Positions 35,154 through 43,766 of a stretch of 48,873 nucleotides of DNA are shown one piece after another. The notes beneath the pieces are model-generated. The model searched no databases. It saw only the letters and a list, made by a program, of their open reading frames with translations, and was not told the DNA's origin. How positions within the stretch are numbered: the first letter of the stretch is position 1; every line of letters starts with the position of its first letter. The stretch is from Flavobacteriales bacterium (GTDB taxonomy: Bacteria; Bacteroidota; Bacteroidia; Flavobacteriales; Flavobacteriaceae), in assembly GCA_004213965.1 (NCBI GenBank), contig SGZI01000002.1, positions 1 to 48,873 on the forward strand. The letters run 5' to 3'. A program made the translations under genes and the position numbers.

Positions 35154-37082
35154 TTAAACATTTTTTATTTCTTTCTCGATTATATGGAAGAATTTTTCCA
35201 ATTTTATCATCCCATAATCTTTTCCGCCATGACTTCTAAGTGAGATCATATCTTTATCATTTTCTTTTTCACCAATTATAATCATGAATGGAATTTTACT
35301 TAATTCAGCATCCCTAATCTTTCTACTGGTGGTCTCACTTCTGTTGTCTAGTAGCGCGCGAATTTCGTTATTTTCTATCAAATTTAAAACTTTTTTAGAG
35401 TATTTTTCATATTTATCACTTATGGGAAGAATTATAACTTGATTAGGAGTAAGCCAAAGTGGTAAATTTCCTGCAGTATTTTCAAGTAATATTGCAACAA
35501 ATCTTTCAAGACTTCCAAAAGGGGCTCTGTGTATCATTACAGGTCTATGGGATAAATTGTCTTTACCTTTATATGTAAGGTCAAATCTTTCAGGAAGATT
35601 ATAGTCAACCTGTATAGTTCCTAATTGCCATTCTCTTCCTAGCGCATCATTTACCATAAAATCTAATTTTGGTCCATAAAAAGCAGCTTCACCGTATTTA
35701 ATATTATAATTTAAGTTTTTTTCTTTAACTGCTTTCAATATTGCATTTTCAGATTTTTCCCAAGCCTTTGTGTCTCCAATGTATTTTTGTGAATTTTCAG
35801 GATCTCTTAATGAGATTTGAGTAGAGAAATCATTCAAACCTAGATGATTAAACACATATAGTGTTAAATCTATAACATTTTTAAATTCCTTATCTAGTTG
35901 GTCTTCACTACAGAATATATGAGCATCATCTTGAGTAAATCCTCTTACTCTAGTCAATCCATGCAGTTCCCCACTTTGTTCGTACCTGTATACAGTTCCA
36001 AATTCCGCATATCTAATAGGCAGGTCTCTGTAACTAAATTTCCTAGAATTATATATTTCACAATGATGAGGACAGTTCATAGGTTTTAACATAAATTCCT
36101 CATTTTCTTTAGGGGTCTTAATTGGCTGAAAGCTATCTTCTCCATACTTCTCATAATGTCCAGAAGTAATATAAAGTTCTTTATTTCCTATATGTGGAGT
36201 AATTACCATTTCATAACCTGCTTTCTTTTGAGCTTTTATTAGAAAGTTTTCAAGTCTATTTCTCAGATCAACTCCTTTTGGAAGCCAAAGTGGTAGTCCT
36301 AAACCAACTTTAGTTGAAAATGTAAATAAATTTAATTTTTTACCAATTATTCTATGATCTCTCTTTTTTGCCTCTTCAAGGTTTAGTAGATATTCATTAA
36401 GCAATTTCTGTTTTGGAAAGGATATACCATAAACTCTTGTTAATTGCTTATTCTTTTCGTTAGCTCTCCAATATGCTCCAGCAACATTAGTAATTTTAAC
36501 TGCTTTTATTATCCCAGTATTAGGTATATGACCTCCTTTGCATAAATCAGTAAAATTTGAATGATCACAAAAAGTAATTTCCCCATCAGTTAACTCATCT
36601 ATCAACTCAATTTTATAATCATTCGATAATTTTTTATAGAATTTAATAGCATCTTTTTTTGATACAGATTTCATTTTAAAATCATGTTTCTCTCTTGATA
36701 TACTTATCATTTTAGATTCTATTTTATCAAAATCCTTATCTGTTATGACATGATTATTAAAGTCAACATCATAGTAAAATCCATTTTTTATTGCTGGCCC
36801 AATAGTTAGTTTAATATCAGGATACAATTCTTCTAATGCCTGAGCTAAAACATGTGAGGAAGAATGCCAGAAAGCTTTTTTTCCTTCATTATCATCCCAA
36901 GTGTATAACTCTAAAACTCCATTTTCATTTAGATTTGTTGAAACTTCTACTGTTTTTCCATTAAAGCTAGCAGAAATTACATTTCTTGCAAATCCTTCAC
37001 TAATGTCTTTTGCAACATCTATTACAGCTATATTTTTTTTATAACTTTTTTTACTGCCGTCCTTAAGTGTTATAGTAATCAT
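35154..37082 (-). CDS. thrS: Threonyl-tRNA synthetase
   Basis: This enzyme charges tRNA-Thr. The 642-residue class II synthetase has the N-terminal TGS domain (about 1-60) and the editing domain with the HSSSHVLAQALEELYP zinc/editing motif. The catalytic core carries motif 1-2-3 elements (MLKPMNCPHHCEIY, RYAEFGTVYRYEQSGELHGLTRVRGFTQDDAHIF, HRAPFGSLERFVAILLE), and the anticodon domain closes the chain. It is complete. It heads the thrS-infC-rpmI-rplT cluster. A gap of 44 nt separates it from the DUF6095 gene upstream, so it may share transcripts with icd and murQ. Confidence 0.97.
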   Translation of the reverse strand: MITITLKDGSKKSYKKNIAVIDVAKDISEGFARNVISASFNGKTVEVSTNLNENGVLELYTWDDNEGKKAFWHSSSHVLAQALEELYPDIKLTIGPAIKNGFYYDVDFNNHVITDKDFDKIESKMISISREKHDFKMKSVSKKDAIKFYKKLSNDYKIELIDELTDGEITFCDHSNFTDLCKGGHIPNTGIIKAVKITNVAGAYWRANEKNKQLTRVYGISFPKQKLLNEYLLNLEEAKKRDHRIIGKKLNLFTFSTKVGLGLPLWLPKGVDLRNRLENFLIKAQKKAGYEMVITPHIGNKELYITSGHYEKYGEDSFQPIKTPKENEEFMLKPMNCPHHCEIYNSRKFSYRDLPIRYAEFGTVYRYEQSGELHGLTRVRGFTQDDAHIFCSEDQLDKEFKNVIDLTLYVFNHLGLNDFSTQISLRDPENSQKYIGDTKAWEKSENAILKAVKEKNLNYNIKYGEAAFYGPKLDFMVNDALGREWQLGTIQVDYNLPERFDLTYKGKDNLSHRPVMIHRAPFGSLERFVAILLENTAGNLPLWLTPNQVIILPISDKYEKYSKKVLNLIENNEIRALLDNRSETTSRKIRDAELSKIPFMIIIGEKENDKDMISLRSHGGKDYGMIKLEKFFHIIEKEIKNV

Positions 37083-37126
37083 TTTTATATTCTAGTACTC
37101 TATCTTCTAAACAATAAAATTATAAA

Positions 37127-37339
37127 TCATTTTTCAAAGAGAGTGTTTATTATTTTAAATATTCCTTTAAAAATTAAAAAAATAGCTATTATACATATAA
37201 AAACACCAATAATAGTGTAAATATTTAGATCAGTTTGGTATTTAGTATTTCCAGCTTGAATTATTACTGGGCCAATAATAATTGGAAATAATGAATATAA
37301 CAAAAGCATAATGCCATCTTTTATTTTATTTTTTTTCAA
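37127..37339 (-). CDS. Small two-helix membrane protein (DUF6095-like)
   Basis: The 70-residue protein has two hydrophobic helices (about residues 8-28 and 39-62) joined by a short polar turn NTKYQTDLNI. The PIIIGPVIIQAGNTKY phrase resembles small flavobacterial membrane proteins of DUF6095. Function unknown. Its start overlaps the murQ stop region by 14 nt, which points to coupling with murQ. Confidence 0.7.
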   Translation of the reverse strand: MKKNKIKDGIMLLLYSLFPIIIGPVIIQAGNTKYQTDLNIYTIIGVFICIIAIFLIFKGIFKIINTLFEK

Positions 37340-38162
37340 TTTTATTTTTTTTATAATTATTTATAGCTATCCTGACACTCTTAGATTCATTAAGAAGCTT
37401 AATTGCCTCTGCCTCTGATATATTTAATTCAGATTTTATAATATGATGACCTCTTTTTACTAGTTTATTGTTAGATAATTGCATATCTACCATTTTGTTT
37501 CCCTTAATTCTCCCTAATTTTATCATAACTGTAGATGATATCATATTTAAAACTAATTTTTGAGCAGTTCCAGCCTTCATCCTTGAACTACCAGTTATAT
37601 ATTCAGGACCTACAACTACTTCTATAGGATACTTAGCTAGGACAGATAGTGGGGAGTTCTTATTAGAAGTAATACACCCAGTAATTATTCCATTTTTATT
37701 GCATTCTTCAATTCCACCTAACACATAAGGTGTAGTTCCTGATGCTGCAATACCAACAACTACATCTTTGTTTGAAATATCATAATTGATTAGATCTTTC
37801 CATGCTTGATTTAATGAATCTTCAGCATATTCTTGAGATTTTCTTATTGCTTTATCACCTCCAGCAATGACACCAATTACAATATCGTCCTTAACACCAA
37901 AAGTTGGAGGACATTCAGAGGCATCTAATATGCCTAATCTTCCGCTAGTTCCTGATCCAATATAAAATAATCTACCACCATTTTTTAGTTTATTATATAC
38001 AGCATCAACTAGTATTTTGATTTGAGGTATTGATTTTTCAACTATTTGAGCAATAGATTTATCTTCACCGTTTATATCTGATAATATTTCAATAGTGCTT
38101 TTAAACTCTAGATTTTTATAAAGAGATTCTTTTTCCGTAGTTTTTATAAAATTTTTACTCAA
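37326..38162 (-). CDS. murQ: N-acetylmuramic acid 6-phosphate etherase
   Basis: MurQ removes the lactyl ether of MurNAc-6-phosphate during cell-wall sugar recycling, giving GlcNAc-6-phosphate. The 278-residue SIS-domain protein shows RLFYIGSGTSGRLGILDASECPPTFG (substrate loop with the catalytic glutamate), GVIAGGDKAIRKSQEYAEDS, VVGIAASGTTPYVLGG, and TGSSRMKAGTAQKLVLNMISSTVMIKLG. All are typical. It lies 12 nt after the isocitrate dehydrogenase gene on the same strand; I see no functional link. Confidence 0.95.
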   Translation of the reverse strand: MSKNFIKTTEKESLYKNLEFKSTIEILSDINGEDKSIAQIVEKSIPQIKILVDAVYNKLKNGGRLFYIGSGTSGRLGILDASECPPTFGVKDDIVIGVIAGGDKAIRKSQEYAEDSLNQAWKDLINYDISNKDVVVGIAASGTTPYVLGGIEECNKNGIITGCITSNKNSPLSVLAKYPIEVVVGPEYITGSSRMKAGTAQKLVLNMISSTVMIKLGRIKGNKMVDMQLSNNKLVKRGHHIIKSELNISEAEAIKLLNESKSVRIAINNYKKNKIEKK

Positions 38163-38174
38163 AATAATGATTGA

Positions 38175-40391
38175 TTAATGAGTGTTTATGATGCTGTTTA
38201 ATGTGCTGCTGGGTCTCATAATTATTTCAGTTTTTTGTTTATCAGTTGAATAATAACCTTGTAAATCCACCTTTTTCCCTTGCATCCCAGTTAATTCACT
38301 AATAATTTTAGACTCACTAATTTTTAGTAAATGATGGAGCTTTTCAAATTCATTTTTAAGTTCAGGTTTTTTGTTTTGGCTTGCTAGAGCTTCAGACCAA
38401 TATAATGCTAAATAATAATGACTACCTCTATTATCAATTTCTCCTGCTTTTCTTGAAGGAGATTTATTGGTAATTAATAATTTTTCAATTGCTAAACCTA
38501 AACAATTTGAAAGTACTAGTGCATTATCGTTGTTATTAGTTTTTCCGAAATGGTCAAGAGAAACTTCTAATGCTAAAAATTCACCTAATGAATCCCATCT
38601 TAAATGATTCTCTTCTGTAAGTTGCTGAACGTGTTTAGGAGCAGAGCCTCCAGCTCCAGTCTCAAATAAACCCCCTCCATTCATTAATGGTACTATTGAT
38701 AGCATTTTTGCACTTGTTCCTACTTCGAGGATAGGAAATAAATCAGTTAAATAGTCTCTTAAAACATTTCCAGTAACTGATATAGTATTTCCCCCCTCTT
38801 TAATTCTTTCTAAACTATATTTAGTTGCATCATAAGGGGATAGTATTTTAATTTCAAGTTCTTTAGTATTATAATCTTTAAGATATTTTTTTACTTTTTT
38901 TATGATTTCAATATCATGGGATCTTTTTTGATCTAACCAGAAAATTACAGGATCTTTTGTTGCATTTCCTCTATCAACCGCAAGTTTAACCCAGTTTTTT
39001 ACAGGGTCATCTTTAACTTGACACATTCTCCATATATCTCCTTTGTTAACTTTTTGTTTAAGAAGTAGATTGTCATTAATATCAGCTAAGCTTACATATC
39101 CATCACTCTCAATTTCAAATGTTTTGTCGTGAGACCCATATTCTTCAGCTTTTTTTGCCATTAATCCAATATTAGAAACACTCCCCATTAATTTTGGATT
39201 GAAGGCTCCATTTTTTTTACAGAAATCTATTGTTGCACTATAAATTGATGCATATGAGCTGTCAGGAATAATCGCTTTTGTATCCATCATTTCATTGTTC
39301 TTGTTCCACATTTTACCTGAATTTCTGATCATTGCCGGCATTGATGCGTCAATGATTATATCGCTTGGTACATGTAAATTTGAAATTCCTTTATCAGAAT
39401 TAACCATTGCGAGATAAGGCCCTTGATCAAATGCTAAATTGATGTCTTTTATAATTTCAGCTTCTAATTTATTATCTAGTTCTTTAATCTTATTTAATAG
39501 TGCTCCAATCCCATCATTTGCGTTTACTTCAATTTTACTTAAAGTTTCAGAATGTTTTTCGAAAACATTTTTTAAAAAAGCCTTGACCACATGTCCAAAA
39601 ATAATAGGATCACTTACCTTCATCATAGTCGCTTTTAAATGTAATGAAAGAAGTATGCCGCTATTTTTTGCATCATCAATTTCTTTTTCTATAAATTCTA
39701 TTAAACCCTTTTTATTCAGTACGGAAACATCAACAATTTCATTTTTTTCAATTAAAAAATTATTTTTTAGAATTTTTCGCTTCCCATTTACATCAACATG
39801 TGAAATGTATGCTTCTGTGTTTTCTTTTAATGTTATAGATTTTTCATTGTTTCTAAAATCACCAGATTTCATAGTTGAAACATGTGTTTTTGAATTCTGT
39901 TCCCATTTCCCCATAGTATGTGGATTACTTTTAGCATAGTTTTTTATTGCTGAAGGAACTCTTCTGTCTGAATTACCTTCTCTTAAAACTGGATTAACAG
40001 CACTCCCTTTAATTTTATCATACTTTTTCTTAATTTCTTTTTCATAATTACTTTCAGGTTCATCAGGATATTCAGGAATGTTATAACCTAGTTGTTGTAG
40101 TTCACTAATAGCGCTCTTTAATTGAGGTGTAGAGGCACTAATATTTGGTAGCTTAATTATGTTTGCTTTGGGATCATGAACTAAATCTCCTAGATAGGTT
40201 AGATCATCGTCAATTTTTTGATTATTATCTAAATTTTTAGAAAAATTAGCTAATATCCTTGAAGACAATGAAATATCTCTAGTTTCTATTGCTATGTTAG
40301 AAGACTTTGTAAATTTTTTTACTATTGGTAAAAGGGAGACAGTTGCTAAAGCAGGCGCTTCATCTGTTTTTGTATAAATAATTTTAGACAT
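38175..40391 (-). CDS. icd: Isocitrate dehydrogenase (NADP+), monomeric type
   Basis: The enzyme oxidatively decarboxylates isocitrate to 2-oxoglutarate. The 738-residue length and sequence identify the monomeric 80-kDa family, unrelated in length to the dimeric enzyme. Motifs include [21 protein letters not shown] at the start, [34 protein letters not shown], and [27 protein letters not shown]. With aconitase at 17.4 kb it supplies two successive TCA-cycle steps encoded in this window, though far apart. Upstream sits the gene-free block at 40392-41049. Confidence 0.96.
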   Translation of the reverse strand: MSKIIYTKTDEAPALATVSLLPIVKKFTKSSNIAIETRDISLSSRILANFSKNLDNNQKIDDDLTYLGDLVHDPKANIIKLPNISASTPQLKSAISELQQLGYNIPEYPDEPESNYEKEIKKKYDKIKGSAVNPVLREGNSDRRVPSAIKNYAKSNPHTMGKWEQNSKTHVSTMKSGDFRNNEKSITLKENTEAYISHVDVNGKRKILKNNFLIEKNEIVDVSVLNKKGLIEFIEKEIDDAKNSGILLSLHLKATMMKVSDPIIFGHVVKAFLKNVFEKHSETLSKIEVNANDGIGALLNKIKELDNKLEAEIIKDINLAFDQGPYLAMVNSDKGISNLHVPSDIIIDASMPAMIRNSGKMWNKNNEMMDTKAIIPDSSYASIYSATIDFCKKNGAFNPKLMGSVSNIGLMAKKAEEYGSHDKTFEIESDGYVSLADINDNLLLKQKVNKGDIWRMCQVKDDPVKNWVKLAVDRGNATKDPVIFWLDQKRSHDIEIIKKVKKYLKDYNTKELEIKILSPYDATKYSLERIKEGGNTISVTGNVLRDYLTDLFPILEVGTSAKMLSIVPLMNGGGLFETGAGGSAPKHVQQLTEENHLRWDSLGEFLALEVSLDHFGKTNNNDNALVLSNCLGLAIEKLLITNKSPSRKAGEIDNRGSHYYLALYWSEALASQNKKPELKNEFEKLHHLLKISESKIISELTGMQGKKVDLQGYYSTDKQKTEIIMRPSSTLNSIINTH

Positions 40392-40461
40392 TAAATATCA
40401 GAAAATTAGTTTTTTTAAAGATAATCATTGCCAACGAGAAAAAACAGAAAATAACTAACAG

Positions 40462-40514
40462 ATATAAAAAACAAAAGCCACGTCATTGTAGTTTCCTACT
40501 CTAACATGGCTTTT
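40462..40514 (-). terminator. Strong intrinsic terminator with GAAA tetraloop
   Basis: On the minus strand AAAAGCCA pairs with TGGCTTTT, then GT with AC. An internal loop and GTAG-GAAA-CTAC follow, closed by a GNRA tetraloop. TTTTGTTTTTTAT follows the stem. It ends a minus-strand transcript that comes through the GC-richer block upstream. The plus-strand version has a shorter T run, so the minus direction is favoured. Confidence 0.75.
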
Positions 40515-40870
40515 TATGAATTTGCTTTGTAATCGTTTCCCCATTGCTGGTTCAGATAAAATTTGCATTTTGTCTCGACTTCAATGCTCATCCACTCGGA
40601 ATCTAGTTTGCTACTTGCTTTGGAGATTGCTCTCTTTAGCTTGTCTTTCCCTGGACTCCTGTTTAATTGTCTTCAAGAGTTCTGCTGTCCACTCTCATTT
40701 GCATTTGAGCTTCTTTCTTGAACTCTGCTCTTCGGTCTTTCCTAAAAGCGAACTTTTTTGGATTTTCTTCTGAGCATTTTAACTTTAGGTTATAAAATTG
40801 TGCAGGCACACATCTTATGTTTTAAAGCTTGCTTTGGCTTCTTGCTTGCGCATTCTGCTTTCTGCTTTTG
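40515..40870 (-). ncRNA. Candidate structured RNA (or decayed foreign gene), unidentified
   Basis: This block is clearly richer in G and C than the flanking DNA and ends at the intrinsic terminator. Read on the minus strand it is purine-rich and contains several small hairpins closed by GNRA loops: TGC-GCAA-GCA (about 40852-40843), GAGA-GCAA-TCTC (about 40634-40623), CCA-GCAA-TGG (40550-40541). A longer pairing AGAGTTC with GAACTCT brackets 40726-40676. I find no match by eye to tmRNA, RNase P RNA, 6S or SRP RNA hallmarks. A coding alternative exists. Minus frames 40821-40663 (ends RVDSRTLEDN) and 40672-40514 (ends YLNQQWGNDYKANS) are both open and differ by one base, with codon use unlike neighbours. 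That could be a foreign gene with a frameshift. Confidence 0.4.
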
Positions 40871-41049
40871 AAAACAATATATGTAAAAGAACGTTTATTA
40901 CTTTTGAATTCGTATCGTTGCCGATATAGCAATTGCTTCAAATTCTTAGTACTAATATATATTAATATTGTGTAAAAACAAGTGCTTGTATGAAAATTAA
41001 TTTCAACAGTTTGTAAACGTTAGTTATTAACAATTGTTAATAAGTTAGA
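40871..41049. other. Rest of the long gene-free stretch between icd and rplS
   Basis: The gene-free region runs from 40392 to 41049. Its left 70 bases (40392-40461) lead into icd and show no clear promoter. The middle holds the candidate RNA and terminator. This right part is AT-rich and contains a 20-bp perfect palindrome next to the rplS stop. Beyond that I see nothing I can name; a weak TATATTG-like sequence lies just before the candidate RNA. Confidence 0.5.
41024..41043. repeat. 20-bp perfect palindrome just after rplS
   Basis: TTATTAACAATTGTTAATAA reads the same on both strands and lies 6 nt beyond the rplS stop. It could be a protein-binding operator for a dimer or a weak hairpin. Its half-site TGTTAATAA differs from the DnaA box consensus TGTGNATAA by one base, but the half-site is frequent in such AT-rich DNA. 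Confidence 0.5.
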
Positions 41050-41400
41050 TTAACTTCTTTTTTCTCTTATTTTGGCTTTTTTACCTGTAAGATTTCTGAA
41101 GTAGAATATCCTTGCTCGTCTAACACTTCCTTTTTTATTTACTTCAATTTTCTGAATAGAAGGGGAGTTAATTGGAAAAATTCTCTCTACACCAATAGAG
41201 CCTGACATTTTTCTTATTGTAAAGGTTTCAGTAGAAGATGTACCTCTTCTTTGCAAAACAACCCCTTTAAAAAACTGTATACGAGTTTTATTACCTTCTT
41301 TAATCTCGTAGTACACTGTGATTGTGTCCCCAGAACTAAATGAAGGATGCGTGTTTTTTGTAACAAATTGGTTTTCTACAAAGTTAACTAGTGAGCTCAT
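41050..41400 (-). CDS. rplS: 50S ribosomal protein L19
   Basis: The 116-residue protein has the L19 features FSSGDTITVYYEIKEGNKTRIQFFKGVVLQRRGTSSTETFTIRKMSGSIGVERIFPINSPSIQKIEV and RRARIFYFRNLTGKKAKIREKR. It lies at the 30S-50S interface. It follows trmD, the usual neighbour, but has its own strong promoter and a leader of about 60 nt. Confidence 0.97.
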   Translation of the reverse strand: MSSLVNFVENQFVTKNTHPSFSSGDTITVYYEIKEGNKTRIQFFKGVVLQRRGTSSTETFTIRKMSGSIGVERIFPINSPSIQKIEVNKKGSVRRARIFYFRNLTGKKAKIREKRS

Positions 41401-41462
41401 TTTTAATTTTTTTAATTATATCATGCTAACGTGAACAGTTTTTGTTGAGAGGTTAACCTGAA
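41401..41462 (-). promoter_or_regulatory. rplS leader, possible autoregulatory element
   Basis: The predicted 5' leader is unusually long for this genome. On the minus strand it starts near CCTG-CGTTT-CAGG, a small hairpin, followed by the 10-bp palindrome AGGTTAACCT and AACA-AAAAC-TGTT. Ribosomal protein genes often carry leaders bound by their own product. Pairing here is modest, so this is inference. Confidence 0.35.
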
Positions 41463-41469
41463 ACGCAGG

Positions 41470-41499
41470 CAAAAATAACAATAAATTGATAATTAACAA
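41470..41499 (-). promoter_or_regulatory. Promoter of rplS
   Basis: TTG (41499-41497), 19 nt, then TATTTTTG (41477-41470) on the minus strand is an ideal Bacteroidota promoter. It has the same spacing as the tRNA promoter at 23874-23903. It lies in the trmD-rplS gap, so rplS can be made at ribosomal-protein level independently of trmD. Confidence 0.8.
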
Positions 41500-41524
41500 T
41501 TATAATTTTATTCTTTATATAAAA

Positions 41525-42196
41525 TTAATTTAAGTCAGGTCTTTTCTTCTTTGTTTCTTCTATTGCCTTCTCCATCCTCCATTTATCAATTTCATTGTTG
41601 TTGCCACTAATTAAGACATCTGGAACTTTCCAGCCTTTATAATCCCTAGGTCTTGTATAAATAGGTGATGAAAGTAAATTGTCTTGAAATGAATCTGTAA
41701 GAGCAGATGTTTCATCTCCTATTACTCCAGGAATTAAGCGAATTATACTATCGCACAAAATAGCAGCAGCGAGTTCTCCTCCAGATAAAACATAGTCGCC
41801 AATAGATACCTCTTTAGTAATGATGTTATCTCTTACTCTTTGGTCAATTCCTTTATAATGACCACAAAGCAGAATTATATTATTAAGTAAAGAGAATTTA
41901 TTTGCAGTTGATTGATTGAGTTTTTCCCCATCAGGTGATAAATAAATAATCTCATCATAATTTCTTTCACTTTTTAGTTTAGAAATACACTTATCAATTG
42001 GTTCAACCATTAAAACCATTCCAGCACCACCTCCAAATTGGTAGTCATCTACAGATTTGTACTTATTAGTAGAATAATCTCTTAGATTATGAATTACAAT
42101 ATTTACAATACCTTTTTCAATACTATTTTTTAAAATTGATGATTCAAAAGGGCTTTTTAATAAATCGGGAACTACAGTGATTATATCTATTCTCAT
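41525..42196 (-). CDS. trmD: tRNA (guanine-37-N1)-methyltransferase
   Basis: TrmD methylates G37 next to the anticodon and prevents +1 frameshifts. The 223-residue SPOUT-fold protein shows [102 protein letters not shown] and the trefoil-knot residues. It is complete. It precedes rplS as in most bacteria and follows the HtrA protease gene by 23 nt. Confidence 0.97.
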   Translation of the reverse strand: MRIDIITVVPDLLKSPFESSILKNSIEKGIVNIVIHNLRDYSTNKYKSVDDYQFGGGAGMVLMVEPIDKCISKLKSERNYDEIIYLSPDGEKLNQSTANKFSLLNNIILLCGHYKGIDQRVRDNIITKEVSIGDYVLSGGELAAAILCDSIIRLIPGVIGDETSALTDSFQDNLLSSPIYTRPRDYKGWKVPDVLISGNNNEIDKWRMEKAIEETKKKRPDLN

Positions 42197-42219
42197 TAAT
42201 AATTAGTTGTAAAGTAAAT

Positions 42220-43644
42220 TTATCTAAAATTAAATCTTTCTGTTATATTTTTATTATTAATTATTTCAATACTTATAGGTTCATTGTAATTTCTAGAGTT
42301 TAGAATTTTTTCTACATCTAATATTGATTTTATTTTTTCTCCGTTAATTGACTTTATGATGTTCCCTTCACTTATACCGTAATCTGTCCAATATTTTTTA
42401 TAATTATTATTGAATTCTGAAATTTTTACTCCTGATTTAATATTGTATTTTTTTAATTCATCACTATTTAGGTTTTTTAATATTCCAATTAAATAAAATT
42501 GAACCCTTTCGTTTTTATTTAACTTAACTGAAACTGTCTTTTCTTCAGCTCCAGCTTTTAGCTTTATGGAAACAATATCATCAGGTCTTTTGGTATTTAG
42601 ATACCCTTTTAAATCAGAAAATTTATTTATACTTATCCCATCAATTTGTTTAATAATATCACCTTTTTTTATTCCAGCAGAATTTGCTCCAGAACCTCCT
42701 TCAATCGAATTAACATAAAACCCTTCTGTATCCTCTACACCTAATTCTTTTGATATTGAGCTACTTAGAGATGAGCCAGTTACTCCAAGAAAACCATATT
42801 GGACCACGCCAAATTCCATGATATCTTCAATTACTTTTCTGGCAATATTACTTGGAACAGCGAATGAATATCCTATATATGATCCAGTTTGGGATTGTAT
42901 TGCAGTATTAATTCCTATTAACTCTCCTTTTGTATTTACTAATGCGCCACCTGAATTCCCTGGATTTACTGCAGCATCTGTTTGGATATAAGATTGTGTT
43001 GTTCTTCCAGAACGATCTAAATTTCTAGACTTAGCACTTATTATGCCAGCAGTTACAGTTGACGTTAAATTAAAAGGATTTCCTACTGCAAGCACCCATT
43101 CACCAATTTCAGTTGAGTCACTATCTCCAAAAGTTGCATATGGCAATGCTCCATCATTATCAATTTTTAATAATGCAATATCATTTTGATCATCACTTCC
43201 AATAAGTTCTGCATTATAAGTTTGATTATTGTTCGTTGTAATTTCAATTTTTTTTGCATTTTCAACTACATGTGAATTGGTTACAATATATCCATCAGGT
43301 GAAACTATAACACCAGATCCTGTTCCAATTGATGGGCGTTGCTTTTTTCTACCAAAGATTAAATCTTCAATACTGAAATCATTTGAAAAATTTGATGAAT
43401 TTTTTACATGAACAACAGTGTTAATTGTATTTTTTGCTACTTCAACAAAATCAGGTTTTTGAAAATTTAAGCCATTAAAAGATGTATTAGAAGTTTTGAA
43501 GTTGTCTAATACTAGTTCTTTTTTATTTTCACTATTAATAATTGAATCCATCTTTTTTTCAATTGATCTAAAATAGGTGACAGATTTTATTATAATAAAG
43601 AAGCTTATAGCTAATGCTAGAATTAAAAACAGAATTTTTTTCAT
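42220..43644 (-). CDS. HtrA/Deg-family periplasmic serine protease
   Basis: Started at ATG 43644 (474 residues); an in-frame TTG four codons upstream is less likely. An N-terminal hydrophobic anchor or signal (MKKILFLILALAISFFIIIKSV) is followed by the trypsin-like domain. The catalytic His is in GYIVTNSHVV, Asp in DIALLKID and Ser in VNPGNSGGALVNTKGELIGINTAIQS. The first PDZ domain (about 290-365: GFLGVTG, EGGSGANSAGIKKGDIIKQIDGISI) is clear. The second (about 380-470, ISEGNIIKSINGEKIKSILDV) is shorter. The protein degrades or refolds misfolded envelope proteins. Divergent from dapF. Confidence 0.93.
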   Translation of the reverse strand: MKKILFLILALAISFFIIIKSVTYFRSIEKKMDSIINSENKKELVLDNFKTSNTSFNGLNFQKPDFVEVAKNTINTVVHVKNSSNFSNDFSIEDLIFGRKKQRPSIGTGSGVIVSPDGYIVTNSHVVENAKKIEITTNNNQTYNAELIGSDDQNDIALLKIDNDGALPYATFGDSDSTEIGEWVLAVGNPFNLTSTVTAGIISAKSRNLDRSGRTTQSYIQTDAAVNPGNSGGALVNTKGELIGINTAIQSQTGSYIGYSFAVPSNIARKVIEDIMEFGVVQYGFLGVTGSSLSSSISKELGVEDTEGFYVNSIEGGSGANSAGIKKGDIIKQIDGISINKFSDLKGYLNTKRPDDIVSIKLKAGAEEKTVSVKLNKNERVQFYLIGILKNLNSDELKKYNIKSGVKISEFNNNYKKYWTDYGISEGNIIKSINGEKIKSILDVEKILNSRNYNEPISIEIINNKNITERFNFR

Positions 43645-43750
43645 AATAAAAAGCAATATTAATTATTAAATATAAAGCTATAAATTATCTGATTTTTAGA
43701 CAGTATTTTTAACGTACATTTAACAATAAAGGTTTAGGATCAATTATTCC

Positions 43751-43758
43751 TATATTTG
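43751..43758 (+). promoter_or_regulatory. -7 promoter element of dapF, near-leaderless
   Basis: TATATTTG matches TAnnTTTG and ends only 8 nt before the dapF ATG (43767). A start site 5-8 nt past the element would fall at or just before the ATG, so the message would be essentially leaderless. Confidence 0.55.
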
Positions 43759-43766
43759 TTTTCTTT

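Noticed and set aside
40516-40773. Plus-strand 85-residue ORF in the icd-rplS gap
   Set aside because: It is the complement of the purine-rich minus strand and of two protein-like minus frames, has a Leu/Ser/Cys-rich composition typical of shadow frames, and lacks promoter or neighbours on that strand.
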